Assembly: GCF_024172125.1 (NCBI RefSeq)
Contig: NZ_JAMZEA010000001.1
Location: 496,001 to 560,000 of the forward strand
Source of the DNA: Actinomadura rupiterrae
GTDB lineage: Bacteria; Actinomycetota; Actinomycetes; Streptosporangiales; Streptosporangiaceae
Direction: 5' to 3'
Length of the DNA stretch: 64,000 nucleotides
Under the pieces are notes generated by a model, which had not been told where the DNA came from, searched no databases, and saw nothing but the letters and a program-made list of their open reading frames with translations. Within the stretch, counting starts at the first letter, position 1. Each line of letters starts with the position of its first letter. The position numbers and the translations under genes are program-made. This document shows, piece by piece, positions 26,235 through 34,926 of the stretch.

Positions 26235-26311
26235 TCACTCCTCCTTGCGGAAGCCGCCGGACAGGACCTCCGTCCCGAGGGGACGCCGAGGCGCTCGGCG
26301 GCTGGTGCCAT

Positions 26312-26351
26312 GACTAGCGGTGGTGTGACAGGACTAGCGGTGGTGTGACAG
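26312..26351. repeat. Perfect 20-bp tandem duplication
   Basis: GACTAGCGGTGGTGTGACAG occurs twice in immediate tandem (26312-26331, 26332-26351), about 80-120 bp upstream of the sortase start. It may be a duplicated regulator site in the sortase promoter. Confidence 0.8.
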
Positions 26352-26367
26352 GCGGGTGACATCACAA

Positions 26368-26434
26368 GTGACAGCGCACCGCCAGTGACCGGGGGTCCGA
26401 GGTGATCGGAGCCGGCAAGGCGGTGCGCTGTCAC
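26368..26434 (-). terminator. Terminator of the chaplin gene
   Basis: GTGACAGCGCACCGCC (26368-26383) and GGCGGTGCGCTGTCAC (26419-26434) are perfect 16-bp arms around a 35-base loop, 42 bp beyond the chaplin stop codon. The long loop is unusual for a terminator; an operator for the sortase promoter is the alternative. Confidence 0.55.
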
Positions 26435-26475
26435 AGGACGAGGCGACCGGGCGCCCGCTCGGACGCCCGGCCGGC

Positions 26476-27453
26476 TCACTGCCCGATCGGAAGCTTGTGG
26501 CCCAGGACGTTGATCGGCAGGCCCTTCACCGGAAGGCCCGGCTTGGCATCGCCCACCGGCTCGCCCGGGTAGGCCGGGACCGGAACGCCGACGCCGCGGA
26601 TCAGGTTCCGCAGCCCCTGCGCGACCGGCGGCATCTCCATGGCGTCCTTCGGAGTCGGGTCGGTGATGCGCTTGGCCGAGGTGACGACCCGCTTGGCCGA
26701 GGTGACGACCCGCTTGGCCGAGCGGACGACGCGCTTGGTCGGCGGAAGCTGGCCCGTCGGCGGGTTATCACCGGTCGGCGGGTACTGACCCCACGGCGGA
26801 GTGTCACCCGTGGGCGGGGCCGGAGGCGTGTGGTACCGGTGCCCGCCGACGAGGACGTTGTGCACGGTCGCAGAGCCGTGGCACTTGCCCTTGGCGTAGC
26901 CGAGCAGGGACGCGGCGTTGCCGCAGATGTTGATCGGGACGCTGATCGGGATGTATGCCTGGTTCCCGCCGAGAATGCTGAACTTGCCCGAGGTCGTCAT
27001 CGCCCCGCTGGGATCCGGGTCCGAGTAGCTGGCCCGGTGGCCGGTGATGATGTTGTGGACGGTCGCGTAACCGTGGCAGTACGCCTTGGTGACCGCGCCG
27101 GCCGCGATCGAGTTGCCGCAGATGTTCAGCGGTGCCGAGATCGGCGCGTAAATCTGGTTGCCGCCGATGAGAGAGAACTTGCCGGACGTGCTCATGCCGG
27201 GACCGTGCTCGACGTTGGCGACGTGGGCGCCGCCGTGAGCCTTGGCCTTGGCAACGCCGAGCAGGGACAGGGCGTTACCGCTGAGGTTCACCGGAATCGA
27301 GACGGGTGCGTAGAGCTGGTTCCCGCCCAGCACGCTGAACTTACCGGTGGTGGTGTCGGCCAGAGCGGGGCCCGTGGGCAGTCCCGCTCCTACGGCCGTG
27401 AGGCCGGCCGCAACGAGCGCGGCACGACTCACGTTCTTGGCCCAATTGCGCAT
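26476..27453 (-). CDS. Chaplin with three chaplin domains
   Basis: 325 residues; AAAGGAG precedes the ATG. Signal peptide to about residue 32 (ALAD). Three chaplin domains (about 36-76, 90-132, 156-197), each starting GKFS-GGNQ and running through Y-P-S-P-N-GN. Domains 2 and 3 have the disulfide cysteines (C112/C126, C177/C191), while in domain 1 they are Ser58 and Ala72. A Pro-rich linker, then three near-repeats of RVVTSAK (about 240-265) and a Pro/Gly tail ending LGHKLPIGQ. Chaplins are secreted and assemble into the hydrophobic amyloid coat of aerial hyphae and spores. Unlike long streptomycete chaplins there is no LAxTG anchor or C-terminal helix, although a sortase gene lies 240 bp downstream on the same strand. 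Confidence 0.92.
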   Translation of the reverse strand: MRNWAKNVSRAALVAAGLTAVGAGLPTGPALADTTTGKFSVLGGNQLYAPVSIPVNLSGNALSLLGVAKAKAHGGAHVANVEHGPGMSTSGKFSLIGGNQIYAPISAPLNICGNSIAAGAVTKAYCHGYATVHNIITGHRASYSDPDPSGAMTTSGKFSILGGNQAYIPISVPINICGNAASLLGYAKGKCHGSATVHNVLVGGHRYHTPPAPPTGDTPPWGQYPPTGDNPPTGQLPPTKRVVRSAKRVVTSAKRVVTSAKRITDPTPKDAMEMPPVAQGLRNLIRGVGVPVPAYPGEPVGDAKPGLPVKGLPINVLGHKLPIGQ

Positions 27454-28104
27454 GTTGTGCTCCTTTGGAATGTCTGGCTGAACGTGTCGCCTCTGCCTCG
27501 CCGGGGGCGGGCCCGCCCCCAGGGCAATGGTCGATCATCGCCATCTCGTTTTTCGGTGGCTCGTGCGGTAGCGGACCCGGCCGTGTGCATGCACTTATGC
27601 GCGCGCTTTTCGAGGATCCTCAACGACGGAGTCCAGCGTTCGCACTTTCGTTCGTTCAGCGTCCGGGAATCGTAGCACCAGAGCTCGCCGTTCTTGCAGG
27701 AACAGCGTGCCATACGGAGTGTCAGACCATCCGGCAACGCGCCGTATGCCGAAAGGAACCAGTGCGCCTCGCATGCCGTGACTTCTCCCGATCCGGATCC
27801 GGTCCCGAGCAACAATTAGCAGCCCTCCAGGCGCAGCCAATCATCGTTGAAGACAAGCTGGTGCGGGCAACACGCGAAGTTCACTGGATGCCCGCTTGCC
27901 AGCGTCATCCGGGCGCCCGAGTTTGCCAAACGGCGAGAAATGGTCACGCCGAACGAAGAGAACTCCCCCTAATGGCAAGGACTTTGCAAAGCACGTTTGT
28001 CGCGAACGTTCCGAGGCGAGGTTGTGAGATGCGATGAGCGCGACGCCGTGGGCGCGGCTCGCGCCAGCGGCGACGCAACGACAGTGAAGTGAATTGGAGA
28101 ACTC
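27454..28104. other. Gene-free region between chaplin and small secreted peptide genes
   Basis: About 650 bp between divergent genes with somewhat lower GC than its surroundings. Open frames on both strands lack actinomycete codon bias and recognisable products. It must contain promoters for the chaplin (minus) and the secreted peptide (plus). Confidence 0.5.
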
Positions 28105-28332
28105 ATGCGCAAGCGACTTGCCGCTGCGGCCCTCCTCGGGGGCGTGGGGTTCGTGACTCTCATGTCCACTCCGGCCATGGCGGACGACGACGATGACCCG
28201 CAGACCGTCCAGATCATCGGCATCCAGACCTGCCGCAGCATCGACGTTGCCGGCATCGGTGCAGCAATCCACAACATCCTGGGCCTCGAAGACGAGCACG
28301 GTGACTGCACCAACGGCTCGACCGTTCACTGA
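28105..28332 (+). CDS. Small secreted CX24C peptide, paralogue 1
   Basis: 75 residues; TTGGAGA precedes the ATG. Signal peptide ends at PAMAD (about residue 26). The mature part of about 49 residues is an acidic Asp run, then VQIIGIQTCRSIDVAGIG and AAIHNILGLEDEHGDC-NGS, with exactly two cysteines 24 residues apart enclosing a hydrophobic stretch. Two close paralogues occur at 44335-44565 and 48980-49237. The layout (secreted, tiny, two Cys around hydrophobic residues) recalls chaplins and rodlins, but the residues do not match either family. A surface-active or self-assembling coat peptide is my inference. A hairpin follows the stop. Confidence 0.85.
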   Translation: MRKRLAAAALLGGVGFVTLMSTPAMADDDDDPQTVQIIGIQTCRSIDVAGIGAAIHNILGLEDEHGDCTNGSTVH

Positions 28333-28355
28333 TTCGCGCCTATTCGCTGTTCGGA

Positions 28356-28389
28356 GGCGCGGACGGGGCTGTGGGGCCCTGTCCGCGCC
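28356..28389 (+). terminator. Hairpin after secreted peptide paralogue 1
   Basis: GGCGCGGACGGGG (28356-28368) pairs with CCCTGTCCGCGCC (28377-28389), with one G-T pair and an 8-base loop, 24 bp after the stop. Probable terminator before the next small membrane-protein gene. Confidence 0.6.
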
Positions 28390-28434
28390 CTCGCCGCTCC
28401 GTCCCCGAAGGCCCATCGCTGGGAGTGAGGTGCC

Positions 28435-28710
28435 GTGACAACGGCGGAAACGCCCGGAGGCCCCGACCGGCCAGACGGACGCGACCAAGCCCGGACAGTC
28501 TGGTACCCGATCGGTGAGGGGGTTCTCGGTGGCCTCCTGCTCGCCCTATTGGCCCTCGCCGTCTGGTATCTCATCCCAGTCGGCCCCCCGACACCGACGG
28601 AACGCTGGCTGATGGTGATCGCCTCAGCCGCCGCAAGCGGGATCATCAACGGCGTCTGGCGACCGCGCCGCAGGCAAAGGTCGCACCAAGCGGCCTCTGA
28701 GAACGAATGA
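28435..28710 (+). CDS. Small two-helix membrane protein
   Basis: 91 residues from a GTG with GGAGTGAGG upstream. A polar N terminus (about 27 residues) is followed by a strong helix (GVLGGLLLALLALAVWYLIP), a short loop, a second helix (WLMVIASAAASGIINGVW) and a basic tail RPRRRQRSHQ. Both termini are predicted cytoplasmic. No family recognised. It lies 100 bp after paralogue 1, beyond a hairpin, so co-transcription is uncertain. Confidence 0.7.
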   Translation: MTTAETPGGPDRPDGRDQARTVWYPIGEGVLGGLLLALLALAVWYLIPVGPPTPTERWLMVIASAAASGIINGVWRPRRRQRSHQAASENE

Positions 28711-29229
28711 CGTCCCCCTGACCACGAGCCGACTCCCCTCGCCATTCGAGTCGGACTAGCCGGACATTTCGGGTGACTGTGCCCGCGATTCGGCCGCTAC
28801 GACCGTTTTCCGAAACACCACTCCCGCCTGAGCCAGGTCGCTTACGATGCGAAGGCACGTGCACAACCCACAGGGGGGGTGGGCGCCACGCGGAGCAGCG
28901 CCTTCTACATATTCACCGCCACCCGGAACGCTTCAGTGTGACCGGTCGGCAGTACAGAGCACCGAAAACGGACCGAGGCCGTCCCGTCTTTCCGCAGACG
29001 AGGAGCGCCGCTTCCCCCGGCCCCAGACCTCCACACGAGGTCGCGGTTTCAGCGTCGACACAAACGCCGTCTTCAACCGAGCGAACCCCGGACCCTGCCC
29101 ATTCTGACCTCGGGCTGCCCGAAATCGGGCAGACGGGACACGCATGCCCTGTGAATGCCCGGCAGTGCCATCCGAGAAGGCAGGCGAACCAGCCGAGTTC
29201 GCGAGAACGACAGGGGGTCAGTCAGTTCC
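28711..29229. other. Gene-free region
   Basis: About 520 bp. Short open frames on both strands have no recognisable product, no good ribosome sites and atypical codon use. I see nothing definable. Confidence 0.4.
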
Positions 29230-29781
29230 ATGTCCTGGATATCCGACTGGGGATTTCGACGTCCTTCAGACCGGTCACCGGCGCCGCCTGAACGCGGAGG
29301 CTCGGGAGCCGCCCGGCTCCGTTCCTGGCTCCACCGCCCCGAGCCGCACGATGGTTTGGACTCGGCCCGTTCCAACACTGAACCGACAGCCGCTGCCGGT
29401 TCGCCGCTACCGCATGGGGGGACCGCCGGCCGGCGGTTCCTCTCCTCCAACGACGTTCGGCACCTCGAAGAACTGCAGGCCGTGATCCTGAAACTGTCCG
29501 GGCTCCGATGCAGCCTGCAGACGCCGGACGGGGCCCCCGCGTTCCTCATCATCTGCCGCGCGGAGGCCGCGAAGACCAGGCAGGTCGTATGGTGCGAACC
29601 GGCCGCCGCCGGAAGCCGCCCGGATGGCTCGTCCGTGTGCTGCTCGCCCGTGTCCTCCGACACCTCCTGCCGGTTCACCTGGAGCCTGGGGCCGATCGCC
29701 CCCGCGCACGAGTTGTTCGAAGCCGCGGTCGTCATCATCGACACCCTGGCGTCCCTCGAAGGCCAGCCGCACCGTTCCTGA
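29230..29781 (+). CDS. Hypothetical protein
   Basis: 183 residues from the ATG at 29230, with AGGGGGTC upstream; an earlier ATG at 29155 is possible. The first 80 residues are low-complexity Arg/Pro/Ser/Gly and could be non-coding. The last 100 residues look like a real alpha/beta domain: HLEELQAVILKLSGLRCSL, APAFLIICR, VVWCEP, FTWSLGPIAPAHELFEAAVV and IIDTLASL. I do not recognise the family; no membrane helix or signal peptide. The start is the weakest point. Confidence 0.5.
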   Translation: MSWISDWGFRRPSDRSPAPPERGGSGAARLRSWLHRPEPHDGLDSARSNTEPTAAAGSPLPHGGTAGRRFLSSNDVRHLEELQAVILKLSGLRCSLQTPDGAPAFLIICRAEAAKTRQVVWCEPAAAGSRPDGSSVCCSPVSSDTSCRFTWSLGPIAPAHELFEAAVVIIDTLASLEGQPHRS

Positions 29782-30014
29782 GCGTCCGTTCCGCCCGGAA
29801 CCCGCGAGACCGCGAGACCGCGACACGCCGACGACAGGCGCACCTAGCAGCGCGGATACAAATCCCTGGCCTCATCGCTACCAGCGGCGATGTTCGGGTG
29901 CGTCGGTCGCGATACAGGCCAGTATTCGGTGGATGGCGCGTGGTGGGCTCCGCCAACGAGTCCGCCGCTCGTACGCATACACCCACCTGTCATTCGACTT
30001 CTCGCGGAGGACGA

Positions 30015-30392
30015 GTGAGCTCGCTGGAGCCCTTTTGCCCAGACTGTGGTGCCGAGATCGGACGGCCGCACGGAGAAGGCTGCGCGATCGCGTGTTGTCT
30101 CTACGACGGCGGGCGACGGCTCAACTGCGAGTGTCGCCAGCGGACGGACCTGGACCTCGACCACGCGTGCGGCCAGGACGACTGGACAGGCCAGTGGCCC
30201 GGCGAGGCCGAGGCGGAGGAGTTCGGCTGGTGGGTGTTCTGGGACGGTCCTGGCCCGGAGCAAGGCTGGGACCACTGCGGCCAGGGCTGGGTCCGGGTGA
30301 CTGCGGGCACGCCCGGAGCCATTCCGGACCTCGACCGCCTCCGGACGGACGCCGAATGGGACCGCAAGGCGCTCCGTTGGGTGAAGCGCTGA
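30015..30392 (+). CDS. Small zinc-ribbon-like hypothetical protein
   Basis: 125 residues from a GTG with CGGAGGA just upstream. Opens with LEPFCPDCGAEIGRPHGEGC, a Cys-x2-Cys knuckle followed by further cysteines (CAIACCLYDG, NCEC), so metal binding is likely. The rest is acidic and Trp-rich (DWTGQWPGE, FGWWVFWDGPG) with a C-terminal helical tail ending RWVKR. It resembles orphan small proteins found in accessory regions of actinomycete genomes; no function known. Single gene, 50 bp before the convergent ATP-grasp gene. Confidence 0.72.
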   Translation: MSSLEPFCPDCGAEIGRPHGEGCAIACCLYDGGRRLNCECRQRTDLDLDHACGQDDWTGQWPGEAEAEEFGWWVFWDGPGPEQGWDHCGQGWVRVTAGTPGAIPDLDRLRTDAEWDRKALRWVKR

Positions 30393-30441
30393 CCCCCGAA
30401 CCCCTAGACCGATCGGGAGGTTGACGTCTCCTGCGCCCCGT

Positions 30442-31788
30442 TCACGGGGCGACGTCGGCAGCACTGCCCGCCGCAGAGGACGAGTCGGACCGGTCAGGCA
30501 TCCCGGGCGAGGCATTCGGGATAGGAGTGAAGTAGCGGCTCACACCTTCGGCCTTGGCTATCCGCCGGGCCGCCTTACCCGCCGCGACACGCAGGCTCTG
30601 CCGCACGAGCGTCGACATCGGCGCCAGGTCGTCCGTCGCGAGCCAGGCCAGCTCGCACTCGTGCAGCGCGGCGAACCCATGCGATGGAGTCCGCGCCATG
30701 AGTGGCAGGTAGCGGTTCTCGACGAGGAGCTTCCGTCCGAACACCGGCTGGGCCGGCGGCACCGGACGGCCGGAGCCGAGCAGGTGCGTCACGCGGATGA
30801 GGTCAGTGCCCTGCCGGTCGGTGAACAGACGGAACTGCGCACCGAGCCGGGGGTTGTAGTCAAGCAGGCTGTAGGCGTCGTTCTGTTGGTCGTAGCGGAA
30901 GTCGAGGTCGGCGGGCCCGGTGTAGCGGAGGCGTTTCACGAGGGTGAGGACATGCCGTTCCAAGCGGGTGTTGGGGAGCCACTCCCCGACGACGGTCGCC
31001 CCGGTCTTACGCGGATAGGCGAGCCGCTTCCTCCCGACACCGCCGAAGACCAGGTTCGACTCGTGGTCGAAATAGCCTTGGAAGAACCAGTCATGCCGGG
31101 TATCGCCAATAATCTTCTGGAAGATGACAGGACCGGCCGCACGGTATCCGGGCGCCGAGGAAAGGAACAGCATCGTGGCGACCTCCCGATGATTCGCCAC
31201 CATGCGGGTGCTAGGGGCCCCCGGGGGAAGCATCCAGGGCCGGGACCACTTGGCGATCAGCGGAAATCCGAGCGCACCCAATTCCGCCTTCGTCATCTCG
31301 GGAGCGCTCACAACCAGACTGGGGGGAACGGGGATGCCTTCATCAAGGCAGGTCGCGAGCAGTTGGGACTTGTCCGCGACATCACCGGGACTCCGGCTCA
31401 TTTCCGGCATATGGAAATAACTCTCCAGGGCCGGCCGCCGCTCGGCCGCGAACAGGGCGGCAGCATCGTCCATCGGTATCAGAAGCGCAGGGCTGTCGAT
31501 CCTCTCGGCGACCCGGGCAAGGTGGCGGAGCAGGGCGAGGGCGTCCGCGGGACACGGCCCCAGCGCGTGTGAACCTCGAAGGTAGCGCGACCGGCTCGCG
31601 GGATTGGCCCGCCCTTCCAGCAGGGCGTGTACCTCGATTCCGGCGCGTCCCAGCGACCGGACGGCGGCCAGCGTGCCATGGTGCAGCGGGTAGTGGTTGG
31701 TTCGGAACAGAAGTACCGGGAGATTGGTATCCAATTCGGCCACGGATCCGCCGGCGCGGAACATGGGTCGATTTGCCGCTTCTGCCAA
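30442..31788 (-). CDS. ATP-grasp enzyme of the exopolysaccharide locus
   Basis: 448 residues. TTG at 31788 follows GGGTGA; an ATG at 31764 is the alternative. An N-terminal Rossmann-like lobe (LPVLLFRTNHYPLHHGTLAA) precedes an ATP-grasp core: FPLIAKWSRPW (the Lys that contacts ATP), VIFQKIIGDTRHDWFFQGYF and the metal-binding LDFRYD and LLDYNPRLGAQFRLF (Asp and Asn). Such predicted carboligases occur in polysaccharide and capsule loci, where they may add amino acids or acyl groups to sugars. No membrane segment; the C-terminal 40 residues are disordered. Divergent from the GH26 gene. Confidence 0.85.
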   Translation of the reverse strand: MAEAANRPMFRAGGSVAELDTNLPVLLFRTNHYPLHHGTLAAVRSLGRAGIEVHALLEGRANPASRSRYLRGSHALGPCPADALALLRHLARVAERIDSPALLIPMDDAAALFAAERRPALESYFHMPEMSRSPGDVADKSQLLATCLDEGIPVPPSLVVSAPEMTKAELGALGFPLIAKWSRPWMLPPGAPSTRMVANHREVATMLFLSSAPGYRAAGPVIFQKIIGDTRHDWFFQGYFDHESNLVFGGVGRKRLAYPRKTGATVVGEWLPNTRLERHVLTLVKRLRYTGPADLDFRYDQQNDAYSLLDYNPRLGAQFRLFTDRQGTDLIRVTHLLGSGRPVPPAQPVFGRKLLVENRYLPLMARTPSHGFAALHECELAWLATDDLAPMSTLVRQSLRVAAGKAARRIAKAEGVSRYFTPIPNASPGMPDRSDSSSAAGSAADVAP

Positions 31789-31876
31789 GATTCACCCTAC
31801 TTTGAGGCTGGTAAAGAACTTCCATTTCGGCGAGACCTGCGGTTCGCCACGCAAAGGCGGCGGGCATATTCTATGA

Positions 31877-33730
31877 ATGAAACTCCCCCCTGGGCGCGCA
31901 GGTACTCGGCGTTTCATTCCACCAAGGCCCGGACCATCGAGAACATGGGGCGCGATCTCACTCGCGGCAGTCGCCGTTTTCCTCATCCTTGGTGTCGGCT
32001 TGTCTTTCCGGGGGACCGCACCCTCGGCCGTTCAGGAGCCGGAGCACTCGGTTCCGCTCGGCGCGTTCCTGGGTTCGGACAGCGAAGGCGTCCAGCGCAT
32101 CCCGGCGTTCCAGCAGTGGCTCGGTTCGCCGGTCGACGTCGGCCACACCTACCTGCCCGGGGTCAGCTGGAGCGACATCGAGGGCGCGCCCGAGGTGTTG
32201 TGGCCCTGGCTGACCTGGAAGCGCGCGAACCCGGAGAAGTTGTTCGTCCTGAACGTCCCGATGCTGCCGCGCAATGAGGCTCGGCTGAGCGACCGCTCGG
32301 TGGCAAAGCAGCTGGCGGCGGGCGCGAGGGGCGACTACGACCGGCATTTCCGCGCCCTCGCCGCCAAGCTCACGAGCGGGGGCGCGGGCGACGCCATCCT
32401 TGCCCCCGGCTGGGAGATGAACGGGAACACCTACACCAGCCGGTGCTTCCCCAACCCGGACGCGTGGCGGGCCTACTGGCGGCGGATCGTCACGGCGATG
32501 CGCGCCGTGCCGGGTGCCCGCTTCCGCTTCGACTTCACCACCAGCCGCGGCCTCGACGCCATCCCCTGGACGCGCTGCTACCCCGGCGACGACGTCGTCG
32601 ACATCATCGGCACCGACAGCTACGACCAGCCTGCAGGCGCCGACTTCGACCACTTCGTCACCGAGCCCTACGGGCTGGCCGACCAGGCGAATTTCGGCGC
32701 CGCGCACGGCAAGCCGCTGTCGTTCCCCGAATGGGGACTGTTCCGCAACTCCGACGACCCCGACTTCGTGAAGGGGATGCACCACTGGATCACGACCCAT
32801 CGGGTGGTCTACCAGACGATCACCGACTATTGCCCGCACGGTGTCTGGCGCTGCGGGCAGAACCCGCGCTCCTCCGCGACCTTCCGTAAGCTGTTCGGCC
32901 CCAGCGCGTCGCCGACCCCGACCACGCCTCCCCCAACGACGCCGCCCCCCACGACGCCTCCACCCACCACCCTTCCGCCGACGACGCCTCCACCGCCCCA
33001 GCCCACCCCCACGCCGCCGGTCACTTCAACGCCTCCCTCGACGGTCCCACCGCTGCCGCCGACGCTCCCCACGCCGCCGTCCACCGCCACGGCCCCACCG
33101 CCGGCAGCCGTGCCGCCAATGGCGACACCCCCTCCAGCGACCGCGAGCCCGCCGACGGCCACGAAGCAGCCGGTGGTCACGAGCTCGTCCACGAGTTCGT
33201 CCGCTCTCGTGCAGGTACCTCCAACCCCGCCCACGCCTCCAGCGGGACCGACCACGCAGTCAACGGCATCACCCAAGCCGGGCCCAACGGATCCGCCCAC
33301 CCCCGATCCGGTGCCGGCGCCCCTTCCGGCTCCGAGACCCACCGCGCCAGCGCCCGTTACGCAGTGCCACAGCAGTCCGCCGATGACGGCCCAGCCGAGC
33401 CTCGTCCCGCCGCCCATGCCGACCACTCCCCCTTGGCCGACCGCCGCACCACCGACCGCCGGAGCGCCTGCGGTGGCGACGCCACCTGCGGGTGCACCGC
33501 CTGCGATCGCCGCTCCACCCAACTCTGAACCGAACGCAGCCGCTGTTCCGACCAAGTCGCCGGTCGCGCCGGCCCCTGTTGTGCCCACACCGTCTCCGAC
33601 AGCGCTCGCACCTCCGGTGCCGCCAGGCGAGCTCGAGCTCAGAGCACCGGTCAGGATCGTCTCGCCGCCGAAACCGATTGTGTCCGCGGCGAGTAGCGGA
33701 CCCTCGAACCGGCTGATGCGCCGCTGCTAG
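31877..33730 (+). CDS. Secreted or membrane-anchored GH26-like glycosidase with long Pro/Thr tail
   Basis: 617 residues. One N-terminal membrane helix (ISLAAVAVFLILGVGLSF, about 27-45) can anchor or export it. The GH26-type barrel spans about 60-335, with the acid/base Glu180 in APGWEMNG and nucleophile Glu285 in LSFPEWG, the two expected GH26 positions. Two cysteines (RCYPGD, DYCPHGVWRC) may pair. From about residue 344 to the end is a Pro/Thr/Ala/Ser tail of some 270 residues, probably a wall-spanning or glycosylated stalk, ending with a short basic patch. GH26 enzymes cut beta-mannans and related glucans; here it probably trims or releases the polysaccharide made by the flanking locus. Its stop overlaps that of the convergent GT4 gene. 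Confidence 0.9.
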   Translation: MKLPPGRAGTRRFIPPRPGPSRTWGAISLAAVAVFLILGVGLSFRGTAPSAVQEPEHSVPLGAFLGSDSEGVQRIPAFQQWLGSPVDVGHTYLPGVSWSDIEGAPEVLWPWLTWKRANPEKLFVLNVPMLPRNEARLSDRSVAKQLAAGARGDYDRHFRALAAKLTSGGAGDAILAPGWEMNGNTYTSRCFPNPDAWRAYWRRIVTAMRAVPGARFRFDFTTSRGLDAIPWTRCYPGDDVVDIIGTDSYDQPAGADFDHFVTEPYGLADQANFGAAHGKPLSFPEWGLFRNSDDPDFVKGMHHWITTHRVVYQTITDYCPHGVWRCGQNPRSSATFRKLFGPSASPTPTTPPPTTPPPTTPPPTTLPPTTPPPPQPTPTPPVTSTPPSTVPPLPPTLPTPPSTATAPPPAAVPPMATPPPATASPPTATKQPVVTSSSTSSSALVQVPPTPPTPPAGPTTQSTASPKPGPTDPPTPDPVPAPLPAPRPTAPAPVTQCHSSPPMTAQPSLVPPPMPTTPPWPTAAPPTAGAPAVATPPAGAPPAIAAPPNSEPNAAAVPTKSPVAPAPVVPTPSPTALAPPVPPGELELRAPVRIVSPPKPIVSAASSGPSNRLMRRC

Positions 33731-34926
33731 GTGACCGGAACGGGACTGTCCAGTGCCGGGGCGCCGACGGTCCCCATCGCGACGGCCAGCGTCAGCGCGC
33801 AGAGCTGCCGGTGGGTTTCGGCCACGTCGAACTCCTGGGCGCGGACACGGGCCGCCTGAGCCTCGGACGCGGCGAGCCCCGGACCCCGTAGGCGCAGCAT
33901 GAGCGCCCGGGCCAGGTCCGCCGAGTCCCCGCTCGACACCAGCGCGCCGACCTCGGACGTGACGACCTCGATCAATCCCGGTATCCGCGACGCGACCACA
34001 CTACGTCCGACCGCGAGTGCCTCCAGCGCGACCAGCGGAAGGCCCTCCCACCGGGAAGGAATGGCCACCACGTCCGCCGCCGCGAGCCAGTCACGCGGAT
34101 CTGCGACCTCGGGAACGAAGCGCACTCGCTGCCCACCCCGATGACGCAGTTCCTCCAACATGTCGCCGGAACCGACGAGGGCGAGTTCGGCGTCGGGGCA
34201 GGATGCCGCCACCCGATCCCACGCGTCCAGCAGGAGGTCTTGTCCCTTCTGGCGCGTGACGCGTCCCACGCACACGACCAGTCGCACATCGGCCGACAGG
34301 CTCAGCCGCTCCCGCGCCAGGCGGCGTTCCTGCTCGTCGGCGGGCAGGAACCGGCTGAGATCGACCCCGTTGCGGATCGTCCACAGCCTGTCCCGAATCC
34401 CCTTCGCGACACCCTGCAGGCGTTCTCCCTCACCTACGCAGACGATCGCATCGGTCCCGCGCGCGGCCCAGCGCTCCCAGCGCGTGCTCGCGCGCGCGAG
34501 TGCGCCCCCGCTGGTCAGCCACGACCACCCGTGCGGCTGGAACAGGACGGGGCGCCCCCCGGCCACTCCGGGCAGCCGTCCAGCCAGCCCCGCCTTCGAC
34601 GAATGCAGGTGGATCACGTCCGGCCCCAGGGCGCTGATGATGCGCCGCAGCTCACGAGCCTCGTCCAACGTGCTCATCCCCGGTGCGCGCCCCGCCTGCC
34701 ACGGCAGGACCGGGACGCCATGCTCAGGCGCCTCCTGCGGGAGCACCCCGTCCGGGGGGCACGCCACAACGACCCGCCAGCCGCGGTCCCGCTGCGCAGC
34801 GAGGGCCTGCACGAGATATCCCGCGACGCCGCCCGTCGTCGGCTGCGCGACATGCAGCACCCGCAATGGCCGATCCTGCAAGCCGGACTCGGCCGAAGGT
34901 CCTGCGGTAAGACGATCATCAATCAT
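33727..34926 (-). CDS. GT4-family glycosyltransferase, exopolysaccharide locus
   Basis: 399 residues, GT-B fold: LRVLHVAQPTTGGVAGYLVQ with the glycine loop, DVIHLHSSKAGLAGRL, IRNGVDLSRFLP, VCVGRVTRQKGQDLLLDAW and ALVGSGDMLEELR, and the donor-site PSRWEGLPLVALEALA. No signal peptide; cytoplasmic. Overlaps the preceding gene by 4 bp, so it is the last gene of the minus-strand exopolysaccharide operon. Adds a sugar to the lipid-linked repeat unit; donor unknown. Confidence 0.92.
   Translation of the reverse strand: MIDDRLTAGPSAESGLQDRPLRVLHVAQPTTGGVAGYLVQALAAQRDRGWRVVVACPPDGVLPQEAPEHGVPVLPWQAGRAPGMSTLDEARELRRIISALGPDVIHLHSSKAGLAGRLPGVAGGRPVLFQPHGWSWLTSGGALARASTRWERWAARGTDAIVCVGEGERLQGVAKGIRDRLWTIRNGVDLSRFLPADEQERRLARERLSLSADVRLVVCVGRVTRQKGQDLLLDAWDRVAASCPDAELALVGSGDMLEELRHRGGQRVRFVPEVADPRDWLAAADVVAIPSRWEGLPLVALEALAVGRSVVASRIPGLIEVVTSEVGALVSSGDSADLARALMLRLRGPGLAASEAQAARVRAQEFDVAETHRQLCALTLAVAMGTVGAPALDSPVPVT

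Noticed and set aside
26476-26510. LPIGQ at the chaplin C terminus as a sortase signal
   Set aside because: It is at the very end with no hydrophobic helix or basic tail after it, and lacks the Thr-Gly needed for cleavage.
27465-28037. Possible 190-residue gene (+) between chaplin and peptide 1
   Set aside because: Codon use and composition do not look coding and nothing is recognisable.
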